24,568 nt of DNA from IMG/VR virus record IMGVR_UViG_3300024528_000149, positions 1 to 24,568 of that record, one strand, 5' to 3'. A model generated the notes under the pieces. The model made no database searches. It saw only the letters and a program-made list of their open reading frames with translations, and was not told the origin of the DNA. Positions 8,162-15,171 of this stretch are shown one piece after another; position 1 is the first letter of the stretch, and each line of letters begins with the position of its first letter. The stretch is from a virus. The translations under genes and the position numbers were made by a program.

Positions 8162-8405
8162 CATGTTTAATATCCCTAGCATAAAAGCTAAGTCTATAAA
8201 TGTACCAATGGTAGATGTTTCCAGAATTGGGCAAACCGGTGACTGGGCAGGCGTCAATCAAAGAATAGAATTAGGCCTTACTTCCCTTGCTAAGGCCAAA
8301 GATCAAATAAAAGTTGGAGAAGGGCAAGATGATACTAATCTTCAAAGGCGTATAAACAAAGCTAAAGCGCAAGGTAATGAAGCTAAGAAAGCTAGACTAG
8401 AATGA
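8151..8405 (+). CDS. N-terminal part of an ORF interrupted by TGA
   Basis: This 84-residue product begins MANDMFNIPSIKAKSINVPM and turns into a basic, helical stretch (LQRRINKAKAQGNEAKKARLE). It stops at TGA 8403-8405, but the same frame stays open for another 91 codons to the TAA at 8679-8681. The continuation has the same Lys/Gln/Ala-rich helical character. The full product would be about 176 residues, probably a virion protein given its neighbours. Possible causes are a nonsense mutation, a sequencing error, or programmed TGA readthrough. TGA is a normal stop elsewhere in this window (groES and the GroES-fold-like gene), so a general code change is excluded. Confidence 0.6.
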   Translation: MANDMFNIPSIKAKSINVPMVDVSRIGQTGDWAGVNQRIELGLTSLAKAKDQIKVGEGQDDTNLQRRINKAKAQGNEAKKARLE

Positions 8406-8681
8406 AAGCAAGAGCGGATTGATATTCGACAAAAAGCAAGGGCTGAACGCATTAAAACTCGTAATGTAGAACAGGCAGCGCAAACACAAGCAAGGCAAGA
8501 TAAAAAAGATGAAAAGTTTGCCAAAAGAAGGGAAGATAGTAATGTTCCGGTTAGCAGCGCAGGACAATTAATTCAAAAAGGAGTTGACTTATTTAAAAAA
8601 GATACGCCAGCTACACTAAAGATGTCTGCTAAGCAATATAAAGACGAGCAAAAATTTTCTAAAATAGCAAAAGATATATAA
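8406..8681 (+). pseudogene. In-frame continuation after the TGA
   Basis: This is ninety-one open codons in the same frame as the preceding ORF, with no good start of their own; the first in-frame ATG lies near 8621. The reading is charged and coiled-coil-like (KQERIDIRQKARAERIK, then RQDKKDEKFAKRRED) and ends KYKDEQKFSK-like before the TAA. The stop lies two bases before the ATG of the next gene, the spacing typical of intact neighbours here. This suggests that the real gene ends at 8681, and that the TGA is either recent or bypassed. Confidence 0.55.
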
Positions 8682-8682
8682 T

Positions 8683-9225
8683 ATGGCAATGGGAGTAGCA
8701 GCCGCAGCAGCAGGGGGCAAAGCAATAGGAAAAATGTCTGATGAAGACTTAAGGGGTAAATTAGACAGTTCGCCAGGAGGATTTTTTGGAAAAATATACC
8801 AAAAAGAATTCGAGCGCAGAAAAAATTTAGGTAATTTTGGATTAGCCTCAGCAACAACCGCAGGGGGTACTTCTGATGCGGGTGGAAAAATAGAGGGTCT
8901 AGAATCTAGAATTACAGCATTAGAATCTCGTTCTGGGTCAGCTACGCCTGTTGCTGGGATAGACAGCACAGAAGAAGCAGCCGCAACAGCCCAGGCAATG
9001 GGTGGAGGCGCAACAAGCAGTATGGGCGGAGTAATGGCTGATAAAAATGAAAGCGCTTTAATACCCACGGGTAGATTTTCTGAACAAACTCAAAATACAG
9101 CAAACCAAATTTTTGGAACAGAGGAAGCAAGACAAGCAAGTATTAGTCAGATACCAGCAGGGGTTGCAGGAGCTAGCCAAGAAACGGTTGGAGCTATAGC
9201 GGATTTAATGAATGAAAACGTATAA
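8683..9225 (+). CDS. Putative structural protein, Ala/Gly-rich
   Basis: This 180-residue protein has an Ala/Gly-rich start (MAMGVAAAAAGGKAIG). A short segment, MSDEDLRGKLDSSPGGFFGKIYQKEFERR, follows, and then a heptad-like GGKIEGLESRITALESRSG segment around residues 66-85 that could form a short coiled coil. The rest is low in complexity, rich in Ala, Thr, Gln and Gly. It has no signal peptide, and I recognise no enzyme motif. Its position between the interrupted ORF and the small-gene cluster, together with its composition, suits a minor virion or internal protein. The function is unknown. Confidence 0.65.
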   Translation: MAMGVAAAAAGGKAIGKMSDEDLRGKLDSSPGGFFGKIYQKEFERRKNLGNFGLASATTAGGTSDAGGKIEGLESRITALESRSGSATPVAGIDSTEEAAATAQAMGGGATSSMGGVMADKNESALIPTGRFSEQTQNTANQIFGTEEARQASISQIPAGVAGASQETVGAIADLMNENV

Positions 9226-9235
9226 ATAAATAATT

Positions 9236-9433
9236 ATGGATCATAGAATAAAAAGCCCATTACAGGGCACAGTAGGAGAAAGTCACGTATGGGATGGGCC
9301 TTTAGACACTAGCGATTTTCCAATGGGAAAAGGAAGTAGCTCAGGAAAAGCAGGAATGCAAGTAAAAAAATACCCTTGCAAGACGTATGAATTACAGGGC
9401 CCAATTACTCAGCGAGCTAAAAGTAAAATGTAA
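9236..9433 (+). CDS. Small hypothetical protein
   Basis: This 65-residue protein has few hydrophobic residues and is rich in Gly, Ser and Lys (for example MGKGSSSGKAGMQVKKYPC), with one Cys. I do not recognise a family. Its start is preceded by the same A/T-rich leader seen at other genes (AAATAAATAATT before the ATG). Its TAA shares a base with the ATG of the next gene (TAATG), so the two are probably coupled in translation. Confidence 0.55.
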   Translation: MDHRIKSPLQGTVGESHVWDGPLDTSDFPMGKGSSSGKAGMQVKKYPCKTYELQGPITQRAKSKM

Positions 9434-9588
9434 TGAGCCCCCAGGATATTAAACTTTACGCCATAAACTCCTTAACGTTAGGTGTAACTACATTTACTAA
9501 AATAGAAATGGGTTTAAAACTTTTATTATTAGTAGTGACAATCGGATATACGATCCATAAATGGATGGAACTTAAAAAGAAAAAATAA
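9433..9588 (+). CDS. Small one-helix membrane protein
   Basis: This 51-residue protein starts MSPQDIKLYAINSLTLGV, has one hydrophobic helix (about residues 27-40, GLKLLLLVVTIGYTI) and ends in a basic KWMELKKKK tail, which predicts an N-out/C-in or anchored topology. I recognise this short form (an xPQDIKLYxINS start, a single helix and a Lys tail) from many marine phage genomes, where it is unannotated. A role in lysis or membrane interaction is possible but not shown. Both ends are in TAATG overlaps with the neighbours, which strongly supports translation. Confidence 0.75.
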   Translation: MSPQDIKLYAINSLTLGVTTFTKIEMGLKLLLLVVTIGYTIHKWMELKKKK

Positions 9589-9908
9589 TGCCTTACGAAC
9601 AATCTGCTTCTCCTTTTTTGAAAAAGAAAAAGCCACCGGCTCCTTCTAAGAAGAAGTCAAAGGGCTATTACAATGAAGCCAACAAAACCGGCACAGGTGC
9701 AGCGGCAGGGGGTGGCATGTCTGAAAAAGGTGTAAAAAAATACAAAAGAGACAACCCAGGGAGTAAGCTACAGACTGCTGTAACGAAAGATCCTAAAAAA
9801 TTAAAAAAAGGTAGTAAAGCCTGGAAGCGAAGAAAATCTTTTTGTGCAAGATCAAAAGGCTGGAAATCCGAAAGAGGTAGAGCGGCTAGAAGAAGATGGA
9901 ATTGCTAA
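9588..9908 (+). CDS. Basic DUF6321-type phage protein
   Basis: This 106-residue protein is very Lys/Arg-rich. After a disordered, Pro/Lys-rich N-terminus it shows the pattern GGMSEKGVKKYKRDNPGSKLQ, then RRKSFCARSKGWKSE and a final RRWNC. That succession (GGLSxKGxxxY, KSFCAR, terminal WNC) is the signature of DUF6321, a family found in phages. Two Cys, one in FCAR and one at the very end, are the notable conserved residues. Its role is unknown; the charge suggests DNA or RNA contact. The start ATG overlaps the upstream stop and the stop overlaps the next ATG (TAATG at both). Confidence 0.8.
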   Translation: MPYEQSASPFLKKKKPPAPSKKKSKGYYNEANKTGTGAAAGGGMSEKGVKKYKRDNPGSKLQTAVTKDPKKLKKGSKAWKRRKSFCARSKGWKSERGRAARRRWNC

Positions 9909-10054
9909 TGAAAGATAGAGGCGTAGGAGATACTATAGCTAGATTTACAAAGGCTACAGGTATAAAAAAACTAGCGGACAAGATTCCAGGAGGTTGTGGT
10001 TGCCAGGCAAGGCAATCTGCTTTGAACAAAATACTACCATATAAAAACAAATAG
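9908..10054 (+). CDS. Cys-motif phage miniprotein
   Basis: This 48-residue protein starts MKDRGVGDTIARFTKATGIKKL and carries a GGCGCQARQ motif, then ALNKILPYKNK. I recognise the plan (a GxGDTIxxFTxATGI helix, a CGCxxR motif and a short basic end) from phages and prophages of Bacteroidota and other bacteria, where it is a conserved protein of unknown function. The two Cys could bind a metal or form a disulfide; two alone make a full zinc site unlikely without dimerisation. It begins in a TAATG overlap and ends immediately before the next ATG. Confidence 0.75.
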   Translation: MKDRGVGDTIARFTKATGIKKLADKIPGGCGCQARQSALNKILPYKNK

Positions 10055-10363
10055 ATGGCTTTTAAAATGAACAGTGCGCCTTACGAGGTGGATAATACCC
10101 CTATATATAATGTAAGTATGGAGGATGGGGTTCTTGGAAAAGCAAATAATAATGGTACAATAATAATTGATGAGAACTTAAGCGCTGCACAAATGCAAGG
10201 CGTGGTTGATCATGAAAAAGTTCACATTGATCAAATGAAAAGAGGTGATCTAAATTACGACGATAAATACGTTTACTGGAAAGGTAAAAAATATTTAAGA
10301 TCGGAAATGCAGGAAGGAAATAAAAAATTGCCTTGGGAGGCAGAAGCATATAGAAACGCATAA
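10055..10363 (+). CDS. Small HExxH metallopeptidase-like protein
   Basis: This 102-residue protein has a metal-site motif, HEKVH, at residues 53-57, and a downstream PWEAEAYRN in which Glu97 could be the third zinc ligand. This gives the minimal gluzincin-like arrangement. The N-terminal half is beta-rich (MAFKMNSAPYEVDNTPIYNV, then GTIIIDENL). I recognise this size and pattern from marine phages. No signal peptide is present, so it would act in the infected cell or in the virion. Activity is not proven by the motif; a structural remnant of a peptidase fold is possible. It starts one base after the TAG of the miniprotein gene. Confidence 0.75.
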   Translation: MAFKMNSAPYEVDNTPIYNVSMEDGVLGKANNNGTIIIDENLSAAQMQGVVDHEKVHIDQMKRGDLNYDDKYVYWKGKKYLRSEMQEGNKKLPWEAEAYRNA

Positions 10364-10373
10364 AATAAAAAAA

Positions 10374-11426
10374 ATGGCATATACACAAGAACCGGGGCGC
10401 GGTAATGGAAATCCTATTATGAAGCTGTCCGACAAATTAAAAGAAGGCAGCAGCTTAAAGCTACTAGGAGATTTAGATAAAGACGGGAGCAATAGCCCAG
10501 CTACAATGTATGGCGCTCCTATAGAAATGAAGGCAAACGATGGCCCAATATTTCAATCTGGCTTAAATTACGGTGCGCCTATACATAATACAGGTGAACC
10601 ATCAAATCCCACCCACAATGCTAGCGGCGATCTTAACGCAGCAATATATGATGGCAAAAAATTTGCAGAAGAAGTTAAGGCTGACCCGCTTGGTGCAAAT
10701 CAAGAAAACTCAATAGAATTTCCTACATTTAGATATAGGGGGAAAGATGCGTTTGCTAATTCACTAAAAGACGATAAAGTTATAGAGGCTTCTTTTACCA
10801 ACAAGGGTGATGACTCCAGATATAAACATTTAAGCTCAAGGTTTAATATAAATCCAACAATCAATGATCCAATGCAGCGAGATAATTTGAGGAATTACGG
10901 AGCACCTATGGGTTCTAATATAAGCAAAAATACTGTAGCTCAAGATTTAAAAAATAAGCAGGATAATGACGCTAAGTTTGGATACAGTGGTGTTAGAGAA
11001 ACATTAAAAGAAGCTGATCAAGGAGCTAAGGTCTCTGCGAATATATCGCAAAATTTACAATCCGCAAAAGCGACGGGCAGCGAATCTAATTTAAAATCTT
11101 CAATTGAAACAGCTAGAACAGACATGCAGAACGATAAATTCCTAAGATCTACACGCCCTGTCAGAACAAACCCTAGAACTGGCAAAACAGAAGTAAGTAA
11201 CCAAGCTGCTTATCTTAACGCGCGTATGGTACAAAATTATATTGATCAAAGTCAGACAGCTACTAAAAGACAAAACTCAGCAGACAACTTAAGGTTTATG
11301 AAAGATGATTTTAATAGGGATGTTAAAAGCGGTAAATATAATTTAAATACAAATACAAACTTAAAAAGCACTGTTAAAAAACTAATGTCATCGCCTAAAA
11401 AGAAAGACGAAAGATCTGGTAATTAA
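10374..11426 (+). CDS. Putative virion protein, function unknown
   Basis: This 350-residue hydrophilic protein has three NYGAP/MYGAP-type segments (MYGAPIEMK near residue 44, LNYGAPIHN near 65, NYGAPMGSN near 175). A Lys/Asp/Asn-rich, largely helical and probably disordered C-terminal half follows (for example NRDVKSGKYNLNTNTN). I see no enzyme motif, signal peptide or membrane segment. I do not recognise a named family. The place between small virion-type genes and the lysis module suggests an internal head or tail component, which is inference. Confidence 0.6.
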   Translation: MAYTQEPGRGNGNPIMKLSDKLKEGSSLKLLGDLDKDGSNSPATMYGAPIEMKANDGPIFQSGLNYGAPIHNTGEPSNPTHNASGDLNAAIYDGKKFAEEVKADPLGANQENSIEFPTFRYRGKDAFANSLKDDKVIEASFTNKGDDSRYKHLSSRFNINPTINDPMQRDNLRNYGAPMGSNISKNTVAQDLKNKQDNDAKFGYSGVRETLKEADQGAKVSANISQNLQSAKATGSESNLKSSIETARTDMQNDKFLRSTRPVRTNPRTGKTEVSNQAAYLNARMVQNYIDQSQTATKRQNSADNLRFMKDDFNRDVKSGKYNLNTNTNLKSTVKKLMSSPKKKDERSGN

Positions 11427-11475
11427 AAAGTTAATAATTTGTGTAATAATATAGATATAAATTAAATCTAATATT

Positions 11476-11814
11476 ATGAAAAAATTATTAATTACATTAT
11501 TGTTTATTTTTGCTTTAACCACATCAAATGCTCAACAGCAATTTGAAGGCGAATGGAAAAGTGAAACCTCTTCTTTTACAACAACTATAATTGCAAGTAA
11601 ATATGCAATTTTAAAAGTATTCAACTTTAGTTTTAAAGAGGATCTATATATAGAAGAAACTATATTAAAACAAACAGATTATGAATTTACAACTAGATTA
11701 TACAATCCTAGAAATGGATACGATGTTGTAATAAAATATAAATTAATTGCTGGTAATTTAATATGCGAATTTAGCGGCGATTTGCACGCGGCAATCAAAC
11801 TTACTAAAAAATAA
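11476..11814 (+). CDS. Small secreted beta-rich protein
   Basis: This 112-residue protein starts with a clear Sec signal peptide (MKKLLITLLFIFALTTSNA, cleavage before QQ at about residue 19). The mature part alternates strands (FEGEWKSETSSFTTTIIASKYAILKVFNF and onwards), which suggests a small beta-barrel or lipocalin-like fold, by pattern only. Secretion during infection and its place just before the Cys-His protein and the holin suggest a periplasmic or envelope role. The flavobacterial style of the signal peptide supports a Bacteroidota host. The function is unknown. Confidence 0.65.
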   Translation: MKKLLITLLFIFALTTSNAQQQFEGEWKSETSSFTTTIIASKYAILKVFNFSFKEDLYIEETILKQTDYEFTTRLYNPRNGYDVVIKYKLIAGNLICEFSGDLHAAIKLTKK

Positions 11815-11816
11815 AT

Positions 11817-12725
11817 ATGGCCTTTAAACTTGGTAACCCAACAGATCCGCCTTCTGGCAGTAATAATGCTACCGCTGAGGAGTTGCGTCAAAAACGTATG
11901 GACGCAAGTAAAGCATTAGAAGCTGAGCGCAAAAGAGTTACTGATATCCGACTTAGAATAGATCAAGTAGCGGAAAGTGCGGCCGGCGGAAGCTACACTG
12001 TAGACTATGGTATGAATGACGGGAGAGCTGGAGTAAAAGGAGCCGGGGTTGTTCCACAAAAAACATTTGAGTGGCTACAAGGCATGGGTGGAGCAGGTTG
12101 CTCAACTTACGCTTGCGGCATAATGCGAGAAGCAGGCGTCACAGTACCTAATTCAGTTGGAGAAGAAGGGGTTACTATAAATGATGTTACATATAAGCCC
12201 GGTGATAAAATGCCAATTATACCAGGAAATGAGCAATTTGACGCAGTGGCACCTCAGCTTGGCTTTGAACTAAGAGCTCCCGGCAGTTTACCTGAAGAAG
12301 GCGACGTTACGAGAGTGGGTTATGGCTACGGTTACACCTCCCATTCCACAATACAAACAGGGGAAGGGCGAAATGTTTATAACCCAGGAACGCCATCATT
12401 AGGTTTAAAAGAATCAGACCATTATGCTGAGCCCTCAGAATTTGAAGGTCTGTCCGTAGAGGAAACGGAAGCATTTGTAAACGACTCAGACTTCAGCTTG
12501 AGTGGCGGGCCAGTAGTCAGTGAAGATAAAAAATTATACCCTACCAGATTAATGCAATACGTCGGGGATTTACCAGCGCTGCGAAAAAAATATAGAGAGG
12601 CTGCGCAAGCCGCAGGACCGGAAAAAGCAATTGAGCTAAAAGCAAAACCTGCTACGTTAGGTTCCATGACACCAACAGCACAGTTACCAACTAATATGTT
12701 AAAGTTTTTTAATAGAAATAAATAA
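11817..12725 (+). CDS. NlpC/P60- or CHAP-like Cys-His protein, putative lysin
   Basis: This 302-residue protein has a helical, charged N-terminus (about residues 20-50). A Cys-His core follows: GCSTYACGIMREAGV with Cys95 as the likely nucleophile (Cys100 follows), then PEEGDVTRVGYGYGYTSHSTI with His176. The order matches papain-fold peptidoglycan hydrolases of the NlpC/P60 or CHAP type (Cys at a helix start, GD strand, then His). It has no signal peptide, so it would be released by the downstream holin or carried in the virion. The C-terminal 70 residues are helical. The family assignment rests on motif order, and the third catalytic residue is not identified. Confidence 0.6.
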   Translation: MAFKLGNPTDPPSGSNNATAEELRQKRMDASKALEAERKRVTDIRLRIDQVAESAAGGSYTVDYGMNDGRAGVKGAGVVPQKTFEWLQGMGGAGCSTYACGIMREAGVTVPNSVGEEGVTINDVTYKPGDKMPIIPGNEQFDAVAPQLGFELRAPGSLPEEGDVTRVGYGYGYTSHSTIQTGEGRNVYNPGTPSLGLKESDHYAEPSEFEGLSVEETEAFVNDSDFSLSGGPVVSEDKKLYPTRLMQYVGDLPALRKKYREAAQAAGPEKAIELKAKPATLGSMTPTAQLPTNMLKFFNRNK

Positions 12726-12739
12726 TTTAATTTAATAAA

Positions 12740-13471
12740 ATGAAAAAGCTAATTTTTATTTTAGCTTTTCTTTTTTTGGGCGTTACTAATGCTCAAGACA
12801 AACTTTCTATATCTAATTATTTTAAAATACCAGAAAGTTATAAAAGAATAGCTATAACAGATTACCACAAGTGGTTAATAAATAAGCAAATAAAAATTGA
12901 AGAAGTAAAAACTTACGACGGATATACTATATACGGATTAGGAGATTATTACGCGGCAAAGTTTGATTATAAAATTGGAAAAAGAGATTTACATCAATGC
13001 GCTGACGCCGCAATGTATTTTAGAGCGTGGTATCATTTTGACAAAGGTAATATAAGTAAAATAATATTTACGTTTACAGATGGTACGCGGTATAGCTACA
13101 GCAATTTTTTAAAGCAAAAACAGCTTAGCAATACGTTTAATAGCTTCAATAAATATATGGCCATTATATGGTCTTACGCGGGTACGTGGTCAATAAACAA
13201 ATATGATACAAATGAAGTAAGCGTCAGCAACATATCCGCGGGTGATATATTTGTTGTAGGAGGATTTCCAGGCCATGCAATAACCATCGTAGATGTAGTT
13301 GAAAATGAATGTGGTGATAAAAAAATAATGTTGTCACAAAGTTTTATGCCAGCACAAGATCATCATATATTATTAAACCCAAAAAGTAATACTGTTTGGT
13401 TTGATATAAACGAGGTGCACAATACGGGATTTGGCTTCACTGAAGACAATTTAAAAAGATTTAAAATATAA
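12740..13471 (+). CDS. Secreted DUF4846-family protein
   Basis: This 243-residue protein has a signal peptide (residues 1-18, MKKLIFILAFLFLGVTNA) and then the DUF4846 pattern: HQCADAAMYFRAWY with Cys87, WSYAGTWSI, GDIFVVGGFPGHAITIVDVV with His179, and LSQSFMPAQDHHILLNP. The Cys followed by GD...PGHA resembles NlpC/P60-like and CHAP peptidases, so an envelope or peptidoglycan-related cysteine hydrolase is plausible, but the Pfam name only says unknown function. It sits between the Cys-His protein and the holin, and its stop overlaps the holin start (TAATG). It is most likely part of the lysis set. Confidence 0.85.
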   Translation: MKKLIFILAFLFLGVTNAQDKLSISNYFKIPESYKRIAITDYHKWLINKQIKIEEVKTYDGYTIYGLGDYYAAKFDYKIGKRDLHQCADAAMYFRAWYHFDKGNISKIIFTFTDGTRYSYSNFLKQKQLSNTFNSFNKYMAIIWSYAGTWSINKYDTNEVSVSNISAGDIFVVGGFPGHAITIVDVVENECGDKKIMLSQSFMPAQDHHILLNPKSNTVWFDINEVHNTGFGFTEDNLKRFKI

Positions 13472-13875
13472 TGAAAAAGATTTGGCAATGGCTTACCGGC
13501 TCCGTTATAAAAGAGGTAGGGGTTGTTTTAGATAACCTTACAACTACTAAAGAAGAAAAGCTAGAAGCTCAAAGGTTAATAACTGAAATATTAGAAAAAG
13601 CTGACAAGGAAGCTCAAGAGCAAGTTACAGCTAGGTGGGAAGCAGACATGACATCTGATTCTTTTTTATCAAAGAACATTCGTCCACTTGTTTTAATATA
13701 TTTAACATTTATATTTTCAATATTAGCGTTTTTTGACGGTAACATTGGCGAATTTAAAATAGCAGAAGAGTACATTCCTATATTCCAAACTCTTCTTGTT
13801 ACAGTGTATGGAGCTTACTTTGTAGGTAGGTCTTGGGAAAAAGCTAAAAGTATGAGTAATAATAAAGATCAATAA
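13471..13875 (+). CDS. Holin, 3TM-type family
   Basis: This 134-residue protein has a helical, charged first half (a KLEAQRLITEILEKADKEAQEQ helix and an ARWEADMTSD segment), then NIRPLVLIYLTFIFSILAF (membrane segment, about residues 71-89) and IPIFQTLLVTVYGAYFVGR (about 102-120), with a short basic tail. The ARWEADxxSDSxLxxNIRPLVLxxL pattern and the GxxFxGRSxEK end match the phage holin family often called 3TM holins (GTA-type holin). It would form the inner-membrane lesion that lets cytoplasmic lysins out. It is translationally coupled to the DUF4846 gene. Confidence 0.85.
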   Translation: MKKIWQWLTGSVIKEVGVVLDNLTTTKEEKLEAQRLITEILEKADKEAQEQVTARWEADMTSDSFLSKNIRPLVLIYLTFIFSILAFFDGNIGEFKIAEEYIPIFQTLLVTVYGAYFVGRSWEKAKSMSNNKDQ

Positions 13876-13895
13876 ATTAACTTAAATTAAATAAA

Positions 13896-14129
13896 ATGGC
13901 AAAGATTACAGAAGAGCAATTAAAAACAATACGTGAATCACAAACTAAGCTTAGTGATTTACTAAATAAAGTAGGCTACGCAGAAGCAACAAAACACGGG
14001 CTGCTCCACGAGTTTGCAAAAGTAAACAAAGAAGTAGAAGACTTCAAAGCGGTGCTAGAGGAGCAATACGGTGCAATAAATATTGACGTAGAAACCGGAG
14101 AATATACAGAGCTAAAAGAAAATGAATAA
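13896..14129 (+). CDS. Small coiled-coil phage protein
   Basis: This 77-residue protein is almost entirely helical: ITEEQLKTIRESQTKLSDLLNKVG, then ATKHGLLHEFAKVNKEVEDFKAVLEEQYG, then a short beta end (NIDVETGEYTEL). Heptad-like hydrophobics suggest a helical hairpin or coiled coil. I recognise this organisation from many marine phage genomes, where it lies between the lysis and packaging genes and has no function assigned. Its stop overlaps the next start by eight bases, which supports translation. Confidence 0.7.
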   Translation: MAKITEEQLKTIRESQTKLSDLLNKVGYAEATKHGLLHEFAKVNKEVEDFKAVLEEQYGAINIDVETGEYTELKENE

Positions 14130-14349
14130 TAACGTAAGAAAAATCAGTATAGGCTCTGACTACAAAAACGATGCGATGCACTATTCCGTAGGGCAACAGG
14201 TTTATGGGGGCCATGAAATATCAAATATATTATTTGACGAAACTGATCATTCTTACAATATATTCATTAAAAAAAACAACGAGGTGTTGCCATGGAAAAA
14301 GTTTAATAAAAACATGGCAATATCTGTTGAGTATGACTTAGAGTATTAA
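14122..14349 (+). CDS. Small conserved phage protein
   Basis: This 75-residue protein looks beta-rich: RKISIGSDYKNDAMHYSVGQ, then GGHEISNILFDETDHSYNIFI and PWKKFNKNMAISVEYDLEY. It ends in an acidic, aromatic tail. I recall the same start and end pattern in marine phage genomes next to packaging genes, without a known function. It overlaps the upstream stop by eight bases and the next start by one base (TAATG), so it is probably expressed in a chain with its neighbours. Confidence 0.7.
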   Translation: MNNNVRKISIGSDYKNDAMHYSVGQQVYGGHEISNILFDETDHSYNIFIKKNNEVLPWKKFNKNMAISVEYDLEY

Positions 14350-14954
14350 TGAAAAGCCTGCACCAATTTATTGTTAAACCCGCTAATAAGCGCTATAATA
14401 ATGAAAAGAAAATAGGCGACAGTAGCCTCTTACTAAATAATAATATAGAAAGCTTTCGTCACGTTAGCAAAGAAGCAATTGTAGTTGAGATACCAAAAGC
14501 TTTTAAAACAAATATAAAACCCGGCGATAAAGTTATAATTCATCATAACATATTTAGAAGATTTTATGATATAAGAGGAAAAGAAAAAAATAGTGGCACC
14601 TACTTTAAAGATGATTTATATTTTGTTAATATAGATCAAATTTACATGTATAATCAAAATAATAAATGGCTACCTCATTTAGATTATTGTTTTGTTAGCC
14701 CTATTAAAGAAGATGCTATGTTTTCAATTAATTTTGAGAAGCCCCTAGTTGGTATATTAAAATATGGAAACAACGCGTTAGAAGCGCTTAAAATAAACCC
14801 AGGAGACTTAGTTGGCTTTACGCCGTACAGTGAGTTTGAGTTTATAATAGAAAACAAGCGTTTATATTGTATGAAATCAAATGACATTGTAATTAAGTAT
14901 GAGTGTAAAGGAAACGAAGAAGAATATAATCCAAGCTGGGCGAAAAGCAGTTGA
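14349..14954 (+). CDS. Two-domain GroES-fold-like protein
   Basis: This 201-residue protein contains two Cpn10-like elements. The first, about residues 43-100, has IKPGDKVIIHHNIFRRFYDIRG and then YFKDDLYFVNIDQIYMY. The second, about 132-188, has GILKYGNNALEALKINPGDLVGF and then FEFIIENKRLYCMKSNDIVIKYE, which closely resembles the GroES C-terminal pattern of PGD, strand, IDNEEVLIMSESDILAI. Both PGD turns (58-60 and 151-153) fit the fold. No hydrophobic mobile loop is obvious. It may act as an alternative or phage T4 gp31-like co-chaperonin, or only share the fold. It precedes the terminase genes, and its end overlaps the next gene by 56 bases. Confidence 0.6.
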   Translation: MKSLHQFIVKPANKRYNNEKKIGDSSLLLNNNIESFRHVSKEAIVVEIPKAFKTNIKPGDKVIIHHNIFRRFYDIRGKEKNSGTYFKDDLYFVNIDQIYMYNQNNKWLPHLDYCFVSPIKEDAMFSINFEKPLVGILKYGNNALEALKINPGDLVGFTPYSEFEFIIENKRLYCMKSNDIVIKYECKGNEEEYNPSWAKSS

Positions 14955-15171
14955 GGAACTAATTAAAGTAGCTAAAGAAGCTATTGTTGATTCAGACGAT
15001 GATATATCAGCTGACAGGCTTAAGAACGCAGCTGCTACAAAAAAGCTAGCTATATTTGATGCCTTTGAAATACTTAATAGAATTGAAGAGGAACAAGCAT
15101 TGCTTGATGGCGCTAATAAAGAAACGCGAGCAAAATCTTTTAAGGGTTTTGCGGAAGGTAGATCTAAGTAA
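14899..15171 (+). CDS. Putative small terminase subunit
   Basis: This 90-residue helical protein starts MSVKETKKNIIQAGRKAVEELI. It continues with DSDDDISADRLKNAAATKKLAIFDAFEILNRI and ends KSFKGFAEGRSK. Its position directly before the large terminase (TAATG overlap), its size and its helix-rich sequence suit a small terminase subunit that recognises DNA. I also recall the DISADRLKNAAATKxxAIFD pattern from marine phages at this place. No helix-turn-helix is certain, so the role rests mainly on position. Its first 56 bases lie inside the upstream gene in another frame. The ATG at 14899 is the earliest I can support. Confidence 0.6.
   Translation: MSVKETKKNIIQAGRKAVEELIKVAKEAIVDSDDDISADRLKNAAATKKLAIFDAFEILNRIEEEQALLDGANKETRAKSFKGFAEGRSK

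Noticed and set aside
8403-8405. Genome-wide TGA reassignment or suppression
   Set aside because: Intact genes in the same window end at TGA in the normal place, and no other gene contains an internal TGA.
8616-9068. Reverse-strand 150-codon open frame
   Set aside because: It is opposite an Ala/Gly-rich gene and shows Pro/Ser/Leu-rich, non-protein-like sequence. All convincing genes run on the + strand.
11427-11475. Flavobacterial promoter (TTG and TAnnTTTG) before the secreted-protein gene
   Set aside because: The region has ATAATTTG rather than TAnnTTTG, and no TTG at the right distance upstream, so it does not meet the consensus.
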